Source of the DNA: Anaerorudis cellulosivorans
Lineage (GTDB): Bacteria > Bacteroidota > Bacteroidia > Bacteroidales > Dysgonomonadaceae
Reading direction: 5' to 3'
Assembly: GCF_025943985.1 (NCBI RefSeq)
Contig: NZ_JAPCWE010000003.1
Span: 62,001 to 126,000, forward strand
Length of the DNA: 64,000 bases
Shown here: one piece after another, positions 1-9,272 of the stretch
How positions within the stretch are numbered: position 1 is the first letter of the stretch
Layout of the letters: each line of letters opens with the position of its first letter
Position numbers and translations under genes: made by a program
Notes under the pieces: generated by a model
Seen by the model: only the letters and a program-made list of their open reading frames with translations
Told to the model about the DNA's origin: nothing
The model's database searches: none

Positions 1-27
1 GAAAAAATAATGCCTTTTACGTAAAAA

Positions 28-1275
28 ATGAACACAGAGCTGTTTATAGCAAAACGGATTTATAAAGGCGACAAAAAAAACGAAAAACGTGTCTCTTCTC
101 CTGCTATCAAAATTGCTATTGCCGGCATAGCATTGGGATTGGCAGTGATGATTGTGGCGGTATGCATTATTATCGGGTTCAAAAAGGAGATCCGCGAAAA
201 AGTAGTCGGCTTTGAAGCTCATATTCAGATTACCGCGTTCGACAACAATGTTTCCTACGAATATAACCCCATTGCTTTCAGCGATACCCTTGCCCGAAAA
301 CTTTTAAGCCATCCCGAAATCCGGCATATTCAAGGCTTCATCAGTAAAGCCGGCATCATAAAAACAGATACCGATTTTCAGGGTATCGTTCTTAAAGGGA
401 TAGGAGACGATTACGATTGGAGTTTTTTCAAAAAGAATCTCATCGAGGGTGAAGTATTTACTGCGAATGACACTTCAACATCAAATCCTGCCATTATATC
501 GAAAACCATTGCCAATAAGCTTCGGTTGAAGTTGGGCGATAGTTTTACCACCTTCTTTGTACAAGATCCCGTTCGCGCACGTCGATTCATAATTACAGGC
601 ATTTATCAAACCAATTTCGAAGACTACGACAAATTATATGTAATTACCAAAAAAGATATTCCGGCAAAACTGAATGATTGGGATGAAGACATGGTAAGCG
701 GAATCGAGGTTTTGGTAAATGATTTCAATAAACTCGATGAAGTTGCACAAGACCTCTTTTTCGAAATGTCGCATTACAAAGACCGATTGGGAAACGCTTT
801 ATATGTTCGCTCCATAAAAGACATCAACCCTATGATATTTAACTGGCTGAGCCTATTGGATATGAACGTATGGGTTATTATTATTCTGATGATTGTCGTA
901 TCGGGATTTACCATGATTTCGGGGTTACTCATTATTATTCTGGAGCGCACCAATATGATTGGCATTCTAAAAGCGATGGGGGCACGCGATTTCAGCATTA
1001 GAAAAGTTTTTCTCTATTTATCGGCTTTTCTCATTGGACAGGGAATGGTATGGGGAAATGTTATCGGTCTGCTTCTTTGTTTTATTCAGAAGACATTTCA
1101 TATCATTAAATTAAATCCTTCCATATATTACCTTTCAGCTGTTCCTATCGATATGAATGTGCTCTATCTTATCCTGCTCAACCTGGGAACACTGATTGTA
1201 TCACTGTTTATGATGATAGGTCCCTCATATCTGGTTGCCAAAATTACTCCTGCCAAATCCATTCAATTCGAATAA
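28..1275 (+). CDS. LolC/LolE (FtsX-type) ABC transporter permease
   Basis: A 415-residue inner-membrane protein. It has a cytoplasmic N-terminus, a first membrane segment near residues 28-50, a large periplasmic domain (about 55-275), and three C-terminal membrane segments (about 283-306, 328-350, 375-400). This is the MacB-periplasmic-core plus FtsX layout of LolC/LolE. Family members work with a LolD-type ATPase to release lipoproteins from the inner membrane. No ATPase gene is visible here, so the exact transporter is inferred. It is the first gene in the window and probably belongs to an operon that starts upstream. It converges on the acyl-CoA dehydrogenase gene. Confidence 0.85.
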   Translation: MNTELFIAKRIYKGDKKNEKRVSSPAIKIAIAGIALGLAVMIVAVCIIIGFKKEIREKVVGFEAHIQITAFDNNVSYEYNPIAFSDTLARKLLSHPEIRHIQGFISKAGIIKTDTDFQGIVLKGIGDDYDWSFFKKNLIEGEVFTANDTSTSNPAIISKTIANKLRLKLGDSFTTFFVQDPVRARRFIITGIYQTNFEDYDKLYVITKKDIPAKLNDWDEDMVSGIEVLVNDFNKLDEVAQDLFFEMSHYKDRLGNALYVRSIKDINPMIFNWLSLLDMNVWVIIILMIVVSGFTMISGLLIIILERTNMIGILKAMGARDFSIRKVFLYLSAFLIGQGMVWGNVIGLLLCFIQKTFHIIKLNPSIYYLSAVPIDMNVLYLILLNLGTLIVSLFMMIGPSYLVAKITPAKSIQFE

Positions 1276-1310
1276 AAAAACAGACGATCCATTTTTAACT
1301 GAACCGTCTG
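1273..1310 (-). terminator. Rho-independent terminator of the etf/acyl-CoA dehydrogenase operon
   Basis: On the minus strand a CAGACG/CGTCTG stem (1305-1310 with 1281-1286) is followed by a run of seven T (1280 downward). It sits just past the end of the acyl-CoA dehydrogenase gene. The six-pair stem is short and the loop is long, so this is only a moderate call. Confidence 0.45.
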
Positions 1311-1336
1311 AAAGCAAAACAATATATTTTCTTCTG

Positions 1337-3058
1337 TTATTCGGCAGGAATCACCGGTTTGTAATATCCAATATCTTCAATACGCGATTTGGTTACAAAA
1401 TTGTAATTCTTGATTACTTCAACCTGTCCGTAATGAATATAAACTTCGGCCGAATGGCGAAACAATTGAGGATTTTTGTTGGTATCTTGAAGTAAAAGAT
1501 ACCCCATGATAATGTGTCCCGCACTTTCTACCAAGCGGCGAGCATGAAAATCGAGATATTCTTCGTCTTTCGGTGAAGTAACCAACTCAACCAGTTTTTC
1601 GTACATTTGTGTCATTCTCGAAAGGGAACGTTTCAAAGGTTCCAATTCGGGAATAACCGGCATGGCTTCATATTCTTTAATTCGCTGCAGATACGTGCCG
1701 GTAGTAACGTGGCGAATAGCCGCAACAACCTGCAATTGTGTGGTGCCTTCGTAAATATTGGTAATACGGGCATCGCGATATAACCGTTCGCACTTATAAT
1801 CTTTCATATAGCCTGATCCACCATGTACCTGAACAGCATCATAGGTATTCTGATTGGCAAATTCACTGGACATGGCTTTTCCGAGCGGTGTAAATGCATC
1901 AGCCAATCGGGAATAATATTTCAATTCGTCTCGCTCTTCAGGGGTCAATTTTCGTTCCCTTGAAATATCTTCCAACGTTTTATACATATCCACAAAACGG
2001 CAAGTTTCGTATAAAAATGAGCGGGAAGCATCGGTTTTGGCACGAATATTGGCAATCATTTCGTAAACGGCGGGAAACTCAATAATTACTTTCCCGAACT
2101 GACGCCTTTCAATGGCATAATTGTAAGCTTCGCGATAAGCTGCTTCTGAAATACCCACCGACTGCGCCATAATACCCAAACGAGCTCCATTCATCAAGGA
2201 CATTACATATTTGATCAATCCCAGACGACGAGACCCCACCAATTCTGCTTTAGCATTTTTAAAAACCAATTCACAAGTAGGTGCTCCCTTGATACCCATT
2301 TTATTTTCAATGCGGCGTACGGTAACTCCACCGTTATTTTTATCGTAAATAAACATCGACAAGCCACGTGCATCCTTTGTGCCTTCCTCCGAACGTGCCA
2401 GCACAAGATGAATATGGGAATCGCCATTGGTAATGAATCGTTTTACACCGTTTAGATACCACTGATTCTCCGCCTCATTATAGGTTGCTTTAAGCATAAC
2501 CGACTGCAAATCGGATCCCGCATCAGGTTCGGTAAGGTCCATCGACATTGTTTCACCCTTTACGATACGTGGCAAATACTTATTTTTTTGTTCCTCACTT
2601 GCAAATTCGTAAATGGTTTCACCGCAGTCCTGCAACATCCAGATATTCTGAAAACTAGCATCGGCACGGCTTACAATGTCGGCTGACATCATGTAGGGAA
2701 CCATCGAAAAATTAAGACCACTATATCGACGTGGAAGCGTCATCCCCATCAATTCAGCCTTAATAAGTGCATCCAGATTTTCTTGCGTTTGAGGAGCATA
2801 TTGTACGTGGCCGTTATGGAGTGTAGGCCCGGTTTTATCTACTTCTTCGGCATTCGGTTCGATAATTTCGCCACAAATCTCGCCCACCACTTCGAGTACT
2901 TTTTCATAGCTATCCAGCGCATCTTCAAAATCAAGCGGTGCGTAATCGTATCTATCCTTGTCGATATAATTTCTCTCTCTCAATTCAACAATACGCTTCA
3001 TCAGGGGATGATGAAGGTAATGTTTGAATTGCGGTGTATCGGTAAAAAAATTAGCCAT
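1337..3058 (-). CDS. acyl-CoA dehydrogenase family protein
   Basis: 573 residues; an FAD enzyme that oxidises acyl-CoA to enoyl-CoA and hands electrons to ETF. Visible signatures are the FAD/substrate region TEPDAGSD (about 176-183), the FGK region near 321-323, the VHGGSGY motif near 411, and the IYEGT motif holding the expected catalytic base Glu437. A C-terminal extension of about 110 residues makes it longer than the usual 380-residue enzymes. It lies 28 bp downstream of etfA, so ETF is the likely electron acceptor. The acyl chain length, and whether it runs in the oxidative or reductive direction, cannot be read from sequence. Confidence 0.9.
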   Translation of the reverse strand: MANFFTDTPQFKHYLHHPLMKRIVELRERNYIDKDRYDYAPLDFEDALDSYEKVLEVVGEICGEIIEPNAEEVDKTGPTLHNGHVQYAPQTQENLDALIKAELMGMTLPRRYSGLNFSMVPYMMSADIVSRADASFQNIWMLQDCGETIYEFASEEQKNKYLPRIVKGETMSMDLTEPDAGSDLQSVMLKATYNEAENQWYLNGVKRFITNGDSHIHLVLARSEEGTKDARGLSMFIYDKNNGGVTVRRIENKMGIKGAPTCELVFKNAKAELVGSRRLGLIKYVMSLMNGARLGIMAQSVGISEAAYREAYNYAIERRQFGKVIIEFPAVYEMIANIRAKTDASRSFLYETCRFVDMYKTLEDISRERKLTPEERDELKYYSRLADAFTPLGKAMSSEFANQNTYDAVQVHGGSGYMKDYKCERLYRDARITNIYEGTTQLQVVAAIRHVTTGTYLQRIKEYEAMPVIPELEPLKRSLSRMTQMYEKLVELVTSPKDEEYLDFHARRLVESAGHIIMGYLLLQDTNKNPQLFRHSAEVYIHYGQVEVIKNYNFVTKSRIEDIGYYKPVIPAE

Positions 3059-3086
3059 TGTATTCTGTTTTTTATCTTCAGAAAAG

Positions 3087-4106
3087 TTATTTTGTATTTT
3101 TCTTATAATATTTAATCATTTTGGGGATTACCCTCTCTACGTCGCCTATAATCACATAATCGGCAATGTTATTTATAGGTGCATTGGGATCATTATTGAT
3201 GGAAATAATGATTGAGCTATCCTGCATTCCTGCAATATGCTGAATCTGACCCGAAATTCCACAGGCGATATACAATTTAGGGTGTACAGTAACTCCTGTT
3301 TGTCCGATTTGGCGCTCGTGTTCGGCGAAACCGGCATCAACTGCCGCGCGTGATGCACCCACTTCCGCCCCAAGAACGTCGGCAAGTTCATAAAGCAATT
3401 GAAAATTTTCTTTGGAACCCACACCATATCCCCCCGAAACAATAATGGAAGCATTTTTAATATTCACTTTCGACTTTTCAACATGGCGGTCGATAATGGA
3501 TACAACAAAATCTTCATCGGAAACATATTCATCAACGTTGTGTTCCACAATTTCACCTGCATAAATTGGCGAATAAATTTCCTTTTTCATCACTCCTTCC
3601 CTCACGGTAGCCATTTGCGGACGATGATCGGGATTTACAATCCATGCTACGATATTTCCTCCGAATGCAGGACGAATTTGATACAACAGGTTTTTATAAA
3701 CTTTTTTTGTCTTCACATCTTCGTGATCGCCGATTTCCAATGAAGTACAATCGGCTGTCAGTCCACTTCCCAATGCAGATGATACACGCGGTCCTAAATC
3801 GCGTCCGATCACCGTGGCTCCCAAAAGACAAATCTGGGGTTTTTCCTCTTTAAAAAGTTTTACGAGAATAGAAGCATGAGGCAATGTAGTATAAGGGGAT
3901 AAACGTTTATCATCAAAAATATGCAAAACATCTGCTCCATACGGAAAGACCTGTTTTCCAACCGTTCCCAAATTATCACCGATAGCTACAGCTTCAAGTT
4001 TGCATCCAAGTTGATTGGCAAGCGAACGTCCCTTGGTAAGCAATTCAAGGCTTACATCAGCGACCACGCCGTCTTCTATTTCCAGATATACAAATAAATT
4101 ATCCAT
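3087..4106 (-). CDS. etfA: electron transfer flavoprotein, alpha subunit
   Basis: 339 residues, the usual EtfA length. The N-terminal ETF domain covers about 1-190. The C-terminal FAD-binding domain (about 205-335) carries VGASRAAVDAG, then GQTGVTVHPKLYIACGISG and a late NDPNAPI segment, which are the standard FAD-contacting stretches. It forms a heterodimer with EtfB and passes electrons between the co-transcribed acyl-CoA dehydrogenase and another carrier. It starts 15 bp after etfB. Whether this ETF bifurcates electrons is not decidable by eye. Confidence 0.95.
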   Translation of the reverse strand: MDNLFVYLEIEDGVVADVSLELLTKGRSLANQLGCKLEAVAIGDNLGTVGKQVFPYGADVLHIFDDKRLSPYTTLPHASILVKLFKEEKPQICLLGATVIGRDLGPRVSSALGSGLTADCTSLEIGDHEDVKTKKVYKNLLYQIRPAFGGNIVAWIVNPDHRPQMATVREGVMKKEIYSPIYAGEIVEHNVDEYVSDEDFVVSIIDRHVEKSKVNIKNASIIVSGGYGVGSKENFQLLYELADVLGAEVGASRAAVDAGFAEHERQIGQTGVTVHPKLYIACGISGQIQHIAGMQDSSIIISINNDPNAPINNIADYVIIGDVERVIPKMIKYYKKNTK

Positions 4107-4121
4107 TTCTGTAGTATTAAT

Positions 4122-4994
4122 TTAACCTATTGTATGATTTCTTATTAATTCCTTCATCAGTTCGTCAATCTCTTCGTCACTTTCGGTCAAGCGCTTGCTT
4201 TCCTTTGCCTGAAAAACGACATTCTCAATTTTTTTTACTTTTGTCGGTGAACCGGATAAACCGCACAATTTGGGATCGGCATCGACATCCACAACACTCC
4301 ACTCATTAAGATTAAGATAAGGTCGACTGCTATACAGATCGATGTAATCGATGCTTTCGGCCTGTCGCTCCGTAATGGTCCGGGCATGTTTGTATTTCTG
4401 CAGCAATTTTGCATTGCGTGGTCGACATGCCCGTGCAGAATTGTTTACCGTTATTAGCGCAGGAAGTGGACATTCAACTATTTCAACCCCATTTTCCAAG
4501 CGACGCTTTACCCGTACCTTTTGCAAATCGATTTTCTGAATCTCTTCGGTATAAGTAATCTGGGGTATTCCCAGTTTTTCGGCAACCTGAGGTCCAACTT
4601 GCGCTGTATCCCCATCAATGGCTTGACGCCCTGCAAGAATAATATCGAAACTGCCGATTTTTCGAATTGCCATAGAAAGCGCATACGAAGTGGCCAACGT
4701 ATCGGCTCCGGCAAATGCCCTGTCCGTAAGTAGAACCCCATCGTCAGCACCACGAAACAATCCTTCACGAAGAATTTCGGCTGCACGTACAGGTCCCATT
4801 GTCAATACCGTAATTTTTGAACCCGGATACTGATCTTTGATTCCTAATGCCTGCTCCAACGCATTCAAATCTTCGGGATTGAAAATAGCAGGTAAGGCAG
4901 CCCTATTCACTGTTCCATCGGCTTTCATCGCATCTTTCCCTACATTTCTTGTATCGGGAACCTGCTTAGCCAACACAATAATATTAAAAGTCAT
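4122..4994 (-). CDS. etfB: electron transfer flavoprotein, beta subunit
   Basis: 290 residues with the conserved N-terminus IIVLAKQVPDT, a DLNALEQAL stretch, and the central AGRQAIDGDTAQVGPQ motif that contacts nucleotide/flavin. It is the first gene of the reverse operon etfB-etfA-acyl-CoA dehydrogenase. A -7 box lies 34 bp before the start codon. It is slightly longer than the roughly 255-residue mitochondrial form, as is common in anaerobes. Confidence 0.95.
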   Translation of the reverse strand: MTFNIIVLAKQVPDTRNVGKDAMKADGTVNRAALPAIFNPEDLNALEQALGIKDQYPGSKITVLTMGPVRAAEILREGLFRGADDGVLLTDRAFAGADTLATSYALSMAIRKIGSFDIILAGRQAIDGDTAQVGPQVAEKLGIPQITYTEEIQKIDLQKVRVKRRLENGVEIVECPLPALITVNNSARACRPRNAKLLQKYKHARTITERQAESIDYIDLYSSRPYLNLNEWSVVDVDADPKLCGLSGSPTKVKKIENVVFQAKESKRLTESDEEIDELMKELIRNHTIG

Positions 4995-5027
4995 TTTTGA
5001 TGTATTTTTTTAGTATTTTGGGAGCGA

Positions 5028-5035
5028 CAAAGATA
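5028..5035 (-). promoter_or_regulatory. -7 box of the etfB-etfA-acyl-CoA dehydrogenase operon
   Basis: TATCTTTG on the minus strand matches the Bacteroidota sigma-ABfr -7 consensus TAnnTTTG. It implies a transcript start near 5020 and a leader of about 25 nt before etfB. No clean TTTG -33 box is visible. Confidence 0.6.
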
Positions 5036-5194
5036 AGGAAAGAATTCACGTTAGCCAACATTTTATATAAGAAGTTGCTGAAGAATAGCGTTTCATCGGA
5101 TTGTTTTTTGTGTTCTTTTTTAATAGACAATCCCAAAATTGTATTTATTTTTGCATTCATAAAAATATCAATTTCTTTGCTACGATATTTTTCT

Positions 5195-5202
5195 TACTTT
5201 TG
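5195..5202 (+). promoter_or_regulatory. candidate -7 box for the DUF6340-like lipoprotein gene
   Basis: TACTTTTG matches TAnnTTTG and lies 41 bp before the start codon. A second match (TATTTTTG, 5156-5163) lies 39 bp further upstream, so either or both could be used. Confidence 0.45.
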
Positions 5203-5243
5203 ATACTAAAATGTAAAGAATTACGCGCAAAACAAAACGACCA

Positions 5244-6302
5244 ATGAATAAAAGACACGTCTTTCTCTCTTTCTGTATTTTCCTGTTTCTTCTTTTTATG
5301 AATAGTTGTGCAGGAATTCAATATATGACGATAGAGACAGAAGAACCTGCCCAACTTACCTTACCGGCAAATGTGCATTCACTTCTGATTGTAGATAACG
5401 TAGTACAACAGCCCGATGAGGTGGGTCACAAAAAAAAGCCCTTGGAAAAAAAAGAATTCGAACCGACAAAAGTAAGTGCCGACAGTATATCGACTTATTA
5501 TACCGAAGCTTTTACTCAATTTCTATCGGAGGAGCAATACTTTGATACAGTAATTCTTTACAATAAACCGTTACGTACCGACACTAACTTTTGGGAAGAA
5601 AAGCCCATCATGCCCGAAAAAATGAATGAATTGCGAAAAGAGACCGAAACAGATGCCATTGTTTCTCTCGATAAATTAATATTACAAACCGAGTGGATCG
5701 ATCTATTCATGCAAGAAGGGTATAACTTTGCCACAATGAAGGGTAAAATACATTCCATACTACGGGTTTACATGCCTACAATGGAAGGTAAAATTCCTGC
5801 TGTCTACTTTACCGACAGTTTGCGCTGGGAAGGTTTTGATATACGGGATGACATGGCTTATGCCAATTTGATTATACCTACGCCGGAAGAAGCAATGAAA
5901 CAATTGGCAGTGTATGCCGCAGAAAAAATGGTTAATGTATTCGCACCTCACTGGGAAATGCAAAACAGATGGTACTACACCCTGTACAATCCCTTAATGC
6001 GCGAGGGCGAATCTTATGCCAAATCGGCTGAATGGACAAAAGCCATCTGGAAATGGCAAACATTCTACGATAACGAAAAAAACAAGGTAAAAAAAGCCAA
6101 AGCTGCGAGCAACATTGCCCTCGCTTACGAAATGTTGGGAGAGATGGACAAAGCATACGATTGGATAACACTATCAGTGCAGTTGTTTGAAGAATCTGTC
6201 TCGCCAAATTCACTCGATAAAAAAAGAGCCGAATTATACAAAAATGAAATAAAAAGGAGAAAAGATAATTCAGCTAAAATTAATATGCAGATAAATAAAT
6301 AA
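5244..6302 (+). CDS. DUF6340-like lipoprotein with TPR-like C-terminus
   Basis: 352 residues. A hydrophobic signal runs up to a lipobox, with Cys22 as the lipidated residue (MNSC). The middle (about 40-220) resembles a family of uncharacterised Bacteroidota lipoproteins, which I recall as DUF6340. The C-terminal third (about 240-330) has TPR-like helices: SYAKSAEWTKAIWKWQ, then ASNIALAYEMLGEMDKAYDW. The function is unknown. It is a single-gene unit between the divergent etf operon and rho. Confidence 0.6.
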   Translation: MNKRHVFLSFCIFLFLLFMNSCAGIQYMTIETEEPAQLTLPANVHSLLIVDNVVQQPDEVGHKKKPLEKKEFEPTKVSADSISTYYTEAFTQFLSEEQYFDTVILYNKPLRTDTNFWEEKPIMPEKMNELRKETETDAIVSLDKLILQTEWIDLFMQEGYNFATMKGKIHSILRVYMPTMEGKIPAVYFTDSLRWEGFDIRDDMAYANLIIPTPEEAMKQLAVYAAEKMVNVFAPHWEMQNRWYYTLYNPLMREGESYAKSAEWTKAIWKWQTFYDNEKNKVKKAKAASNIALAYEMLGEMDKAYDWITLSVQLFEESVSPNSLDKKRAELYKNEIKRRKDNSAKINMQINK

Positions 6303-6378
6303 AACAATGACTACCTTTTTATCGCCATTTTTATCAAAAAAAAATAATTCATTCGCTCGTGTTTAGAAAAAAATATAT

Positions 6379-6386
6379 TACCTTTG
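6379..6386 (+). promoter_or_regulatory. -7 box of rho
   Basis: TACCTTTG is a textbook Bacteroidota -7 element, 235 bp before the rho start codon. It predicts an unusually long rho leader. Confidence 0.65.
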
Positions 6387-6621
6387 CATCAGAATCTTCA
6401 AGGAAAGAATGAGAACATTCTACTGTTCTCATTGAAATCAATTAAGTTCCATTTTTCAATCTGAATTTATTTTTAATTTACATTTTACTTTTTATATCCA
6501 ATTATCTTATTGTGCATTGTTGAATTGAGTTACGCTCAAAAACCAACGCATTATCAATAAAATAAAATAATTATACACTATTCTTTTATTAATTAAACCC
6601 TAAAAAATCAATACAATTTAG
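6387..6621 (+). promoter_or_regulatory. long 5' leader of rho with a perfect hairpin
   Basis: No gene fits this stretch. Just after the predicted start site, AATGAGAAC (6408-6416) and GTTCTCATT (6425-6433) form a 9-bp stem with an 8-nt loop. The remaining leader is A/T-rich, unstructured by eye, and poor in stop-free frames. Leader control of rho is known in other bacteria. That this leader mediates autoregulation is an inference. Confidence 0.45.
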
Positions 6622-8508
6622 ATGGCTTATAATATTATTGAGCTTAACGAAAAGCTTATCACAGAATTACGTGCTCTTGCCAAAGAAATGGGCATTCGGC
6701 GCCCCGATGCATACAAAAAAGAAGAACTCATCTATAAAATTCTTGATGAACAAGCAATTGCCGAAACCCAAAAAATGAAAACAAATTTTCCGGCCAAACC
6801 ATCGAACCAAGAGCAAAATAAAGCAGATACGAAACCACAAGTTAAACCTTCAACCCGTAACAAAAGAAAAAAAACGGAAGAAACTACTCAAAAAGAAGTT
6901 GAAGGGAAAAAACCAATCCAACCTGCTGCCGGAAAAGAAGTAAAAAAACCGGAATCCCCAACATCGGCAACACATGAAAAGGTTCTTGATAAACAAAATG
7001 ATAGAGATCCTAAAAATTCAATGCAAAATACAAATCCGGCATCGATTTCACCAAATAAAACGACTGCCGAGTCAGAAAAAAATCCAAAAGAAAATATAGA
7101 GAAAACGACATCTAAACCCTCCCAATTAATTTTTAGATCAACTAAACGCCGCAGCGAAGAAAAACCCTCCATACCCGAAGTTAAGCTTCCTCCTGTAGTA
7201 GCGGAAGATATTGTAGAAAAAAAACCCACAAGCACAGATGCCGAAGCCTCTGCAATAACCGAAAAACCTTCTCTGGAAGAATTAATAACCCCTTCGCCAC
7301 TCCAACCACGTCAACAGCCACAGCCTAAAAATCAATCTGCTGCACAGCCGAAAGAACAGATTCAAAAAGAGAAAGAACCCGTTTTTGATTTCGATGGGAT
7401 TCTAGTGTCATCAGGCGTGCTGGAAATCATGCCCGAGGGTTACGGATTTCTGCGTTCATCGGACTACAATTACATGTCTTCACCTGATGATATTTATGTT
7501 TCGCAATCGCAGATACGCTTATTCGGACTAAAAACAGGTGATGTGGTAGAAGGTCCCATTCGACCACCAAAAGAAGGCGAAAAATATTTCCCGTTGGTAA
7601 AAGTGGATAAAATCAATGGGCGCAATCCCGAAGAAGTGCGTGACCGCGTTCCTTTTAATCACCTCAAGCCCTTATTCCCTACTGAAAAATTCAACCTTAC
7701 AAAAGGCCACAACGACAACCTTTCATGCCGTGTTGTCGATCTTTTTACCCCCATAGGAAAAGGGCAGCGCGGATTAATCGTAGCACAACCCAAAACGGGG
7801 AAAACCATGCTGCTGAAAGATATAGCCAATGCTATTGCCGATAATCATCCCGAAGTATATATGATTATTCTGTTAATAGACGAACGTCCCGAAGAAGTAA
7901 CCGATATGGAACGTAGCGTAAATGCAGAGGTTATTGCCTCGACATTTGATGAACCGGCCGATCGACATGTAAAAATTGCCGAAATCGTTCTCAATAAAGC
8001 TCAACGCATGGTAGAGTGCGGACACGATGTAGTTATTCTACTCGATTCGATTACACGCCTCGCCCGCGCCTACAATACGGTTCAGCCGGCATCAGGTAAA
8101 GTGTTGTCGGGTGGTGTCGACGCGAATGCCCTGCATAAACCCAAACGATTTTTCGGTGCAGCACGCAATATCGAAAACGGAGGTTCATTAACCATCATAG
8201 CTACCGCTTTGATCGAAACAGGTTCTAAAATGGATGATGTGATTTTTGAAGAATTTAAAGGTACCGGCAATATGGAGCTCCAACTCGACCGGAAACTTTC
8301 CAATAAACGCATCTTCCCTGCTGTAGATATCAATGCATCCAGCACTCGCCGCGACGATCTTCTCTTATCTGAGGATACGTTGAACAGAATGTGGATATTG
8401 CGTAATTTCTTGGCTGATATGAATTCGATTGAAGCCATGGAATTTTTACTGACGAGGTTGAAACGCACCAAAAACAACGAAGAATTTCTTCTCTCAATGA
8501 ATGATTAA
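6622..8508 (+). CDS. rho: transcription termination factor Rho with long disordered insertion
   Basis: 628 residues, against about 420 in E. coli. The N-terminal SAP-like Rho_N helices (about 1-45) are followed by a region of about 210 residues (about 46-255) rich in K, E, P, Q and S with no obvious fold. Then come the RNA-binding cold-shock-like domain ([15 protein letters not shown], about 262-276) and the RecA-type ATPase (Walker A QPKTGKTM near 390; Walker [15 protein letters not shown]). It forms a hexameric RNA helicase that terminates transcription. A homologous insertion in Bacteroides thetaiotaomicron Rho has been reported to drive phase separation. The start is supported by a conserved N-terminus and A-rich upstream DNA. 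Confidence 0.97.
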   Translation: MAYNIIELNEKLITELRALAKEMGIRRPDAYKKEELIYKILDEQAIAETQKMKTNFPAKPSNQEQNKADTKPQVKPSTRNKRKKTEETTQKEVEGKKPIQPAAGKEVKKPESPTSATHEKVLDKQNDRDPKNSMQNTNPASISPNKTTAESEKNPKENIEKTTSKPSQLIFRSTKRRSEEKPSIPEVKLPPVVAEDIVEKKPTSTDAEASAITEKPSLEELITPSPLQPRQQPQPKNQSAAQPKEQIQKEKEPVFDFDGILVSSGVLEIMPEGYGFLRSSDYNYMSSPDDIYVSQSQIRLFGLKTGDVVEGPIRPPKEGEKYFPLVKVDKINGRNPEEVRDRVPFNHLKPLFPTEKFNLTKGHNDNLSCRVVDLFTPIGKGQRGLIVAQPKTGKTMLLKDIANAIADNHPEVYMIILLIDERPEEVTDMERSVNAEVIASTFDEPADRHVKIAEIVLNKAQRMVECGHDVVILLDSITRLARAYNTVQPASGKVLSGGVDANALHKPKRFFGAARNIENGGSLTIIATALIETGSKMDDVIFEEFKGTGNMELQLDRKLSNKRIFPAVDINASSTRRDDLLLSEDTLNRMWILRNFLADMNSIEAMEFLLTRLKRTKNNEEFLLSMND

Positions 8509-8513
8509 ATGCA

Positions 8514-9272
8514 TCACTTTTCTTCTACCCGAATATCGACAGGATAAACAATATCGTCCAAAAAAAGTGCATAAGCAGGGGCAGACGTCCCTGCTAAATT
8601 TCGATTTTTTGCTTCAATAATATGGCGGAAACCCTCTTCATCCATTCGTCCGCGACCAGTTTCAAGTAATGTTCCCACAATAGCTCTCACCATATTGCGG
8701 AGAAAACGATTGGCAGTGATGGTAAACACATAATCGTTTCCGATTTTTTCCCAAAAAGCCGTTTCTATCCGGCAATTATTGGTTTTTACATCGGAATGGC
8801 GTTTGCTGAAACTAGTGAAATCTTCGTATTCCGTCAGGATTCCACACAATTTGTTCATCAGTACAATATCAGGATCAAAGGAAACCCTGTATTTTAACTC
8901 ATAAAGAAAAGGATCTTTTTGAGTTGTAATATAATAGGTATAGGTGCGGGAAATTGCACTGAAACGTGCATGAGCATCAGGCCTTACTTCGTAAATGTCG
9001 TTAACAGCAATATCCTTAGGTAAAAAACCGTTCAGTTTCCTGATAAGATCTAAACGATTAAAGGGATCACCATCCCAGTTGAAATGGGCAACCATTTTTC
9101 TAGCATGCACTCCGGCGTCGGTACGCCCTGCACCAACAATTCCGGTGGGTTTTCGCAATAGAATACTCAACGCTTCCTGAACCTTTTGCTGTACACTTAT
9201 CCCATTCGGTTGGACCTGCCAACCGACATAATTTTTTCCGTTATATGCAAGAGTAATAAAAAAACGTTTCAT
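8514..9272 (-). CDS. truA: tRNA pseudouridine(38-40) synthase TruA
   Basis: 252 residues, normal length. The catalytic Asp52 lies in GAGRTDAGVHA, and the N-terminus GWQVQPNGISVQ is typical of the family. It converts uridines 38-40 of the tRNA anticodon arm to pseudouridine. It overlaps the upstream DUF5715-like gene by 4 bp, so the two are translationally coupled. Its stop lies 5 bp from the convergent rho stop. Confidence 0.97.
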   Translation of the reverse strand: MKRFFITLAYNGKNYVGWQVQPNGISVQQKVQEALSILLRKPTGIVGAGRTDAGVHARKMVAHFNWDGDPFNRLDLIRKLNGFLPKDIAVNDIYEVRPDAHARFSAISRTYTYYITTQKDPFLYELKYRVSFDPDIVLMNKLCGILTEYEDFTSFSKRHSDVKTNNCRIETAFWEKIGNDYVFTITANRFLRNMVRAIVGTLLETGRGRMDEEGFRHIIEAKNRNLAGTSAPAYALFLDDIVYPVDIRVEEK

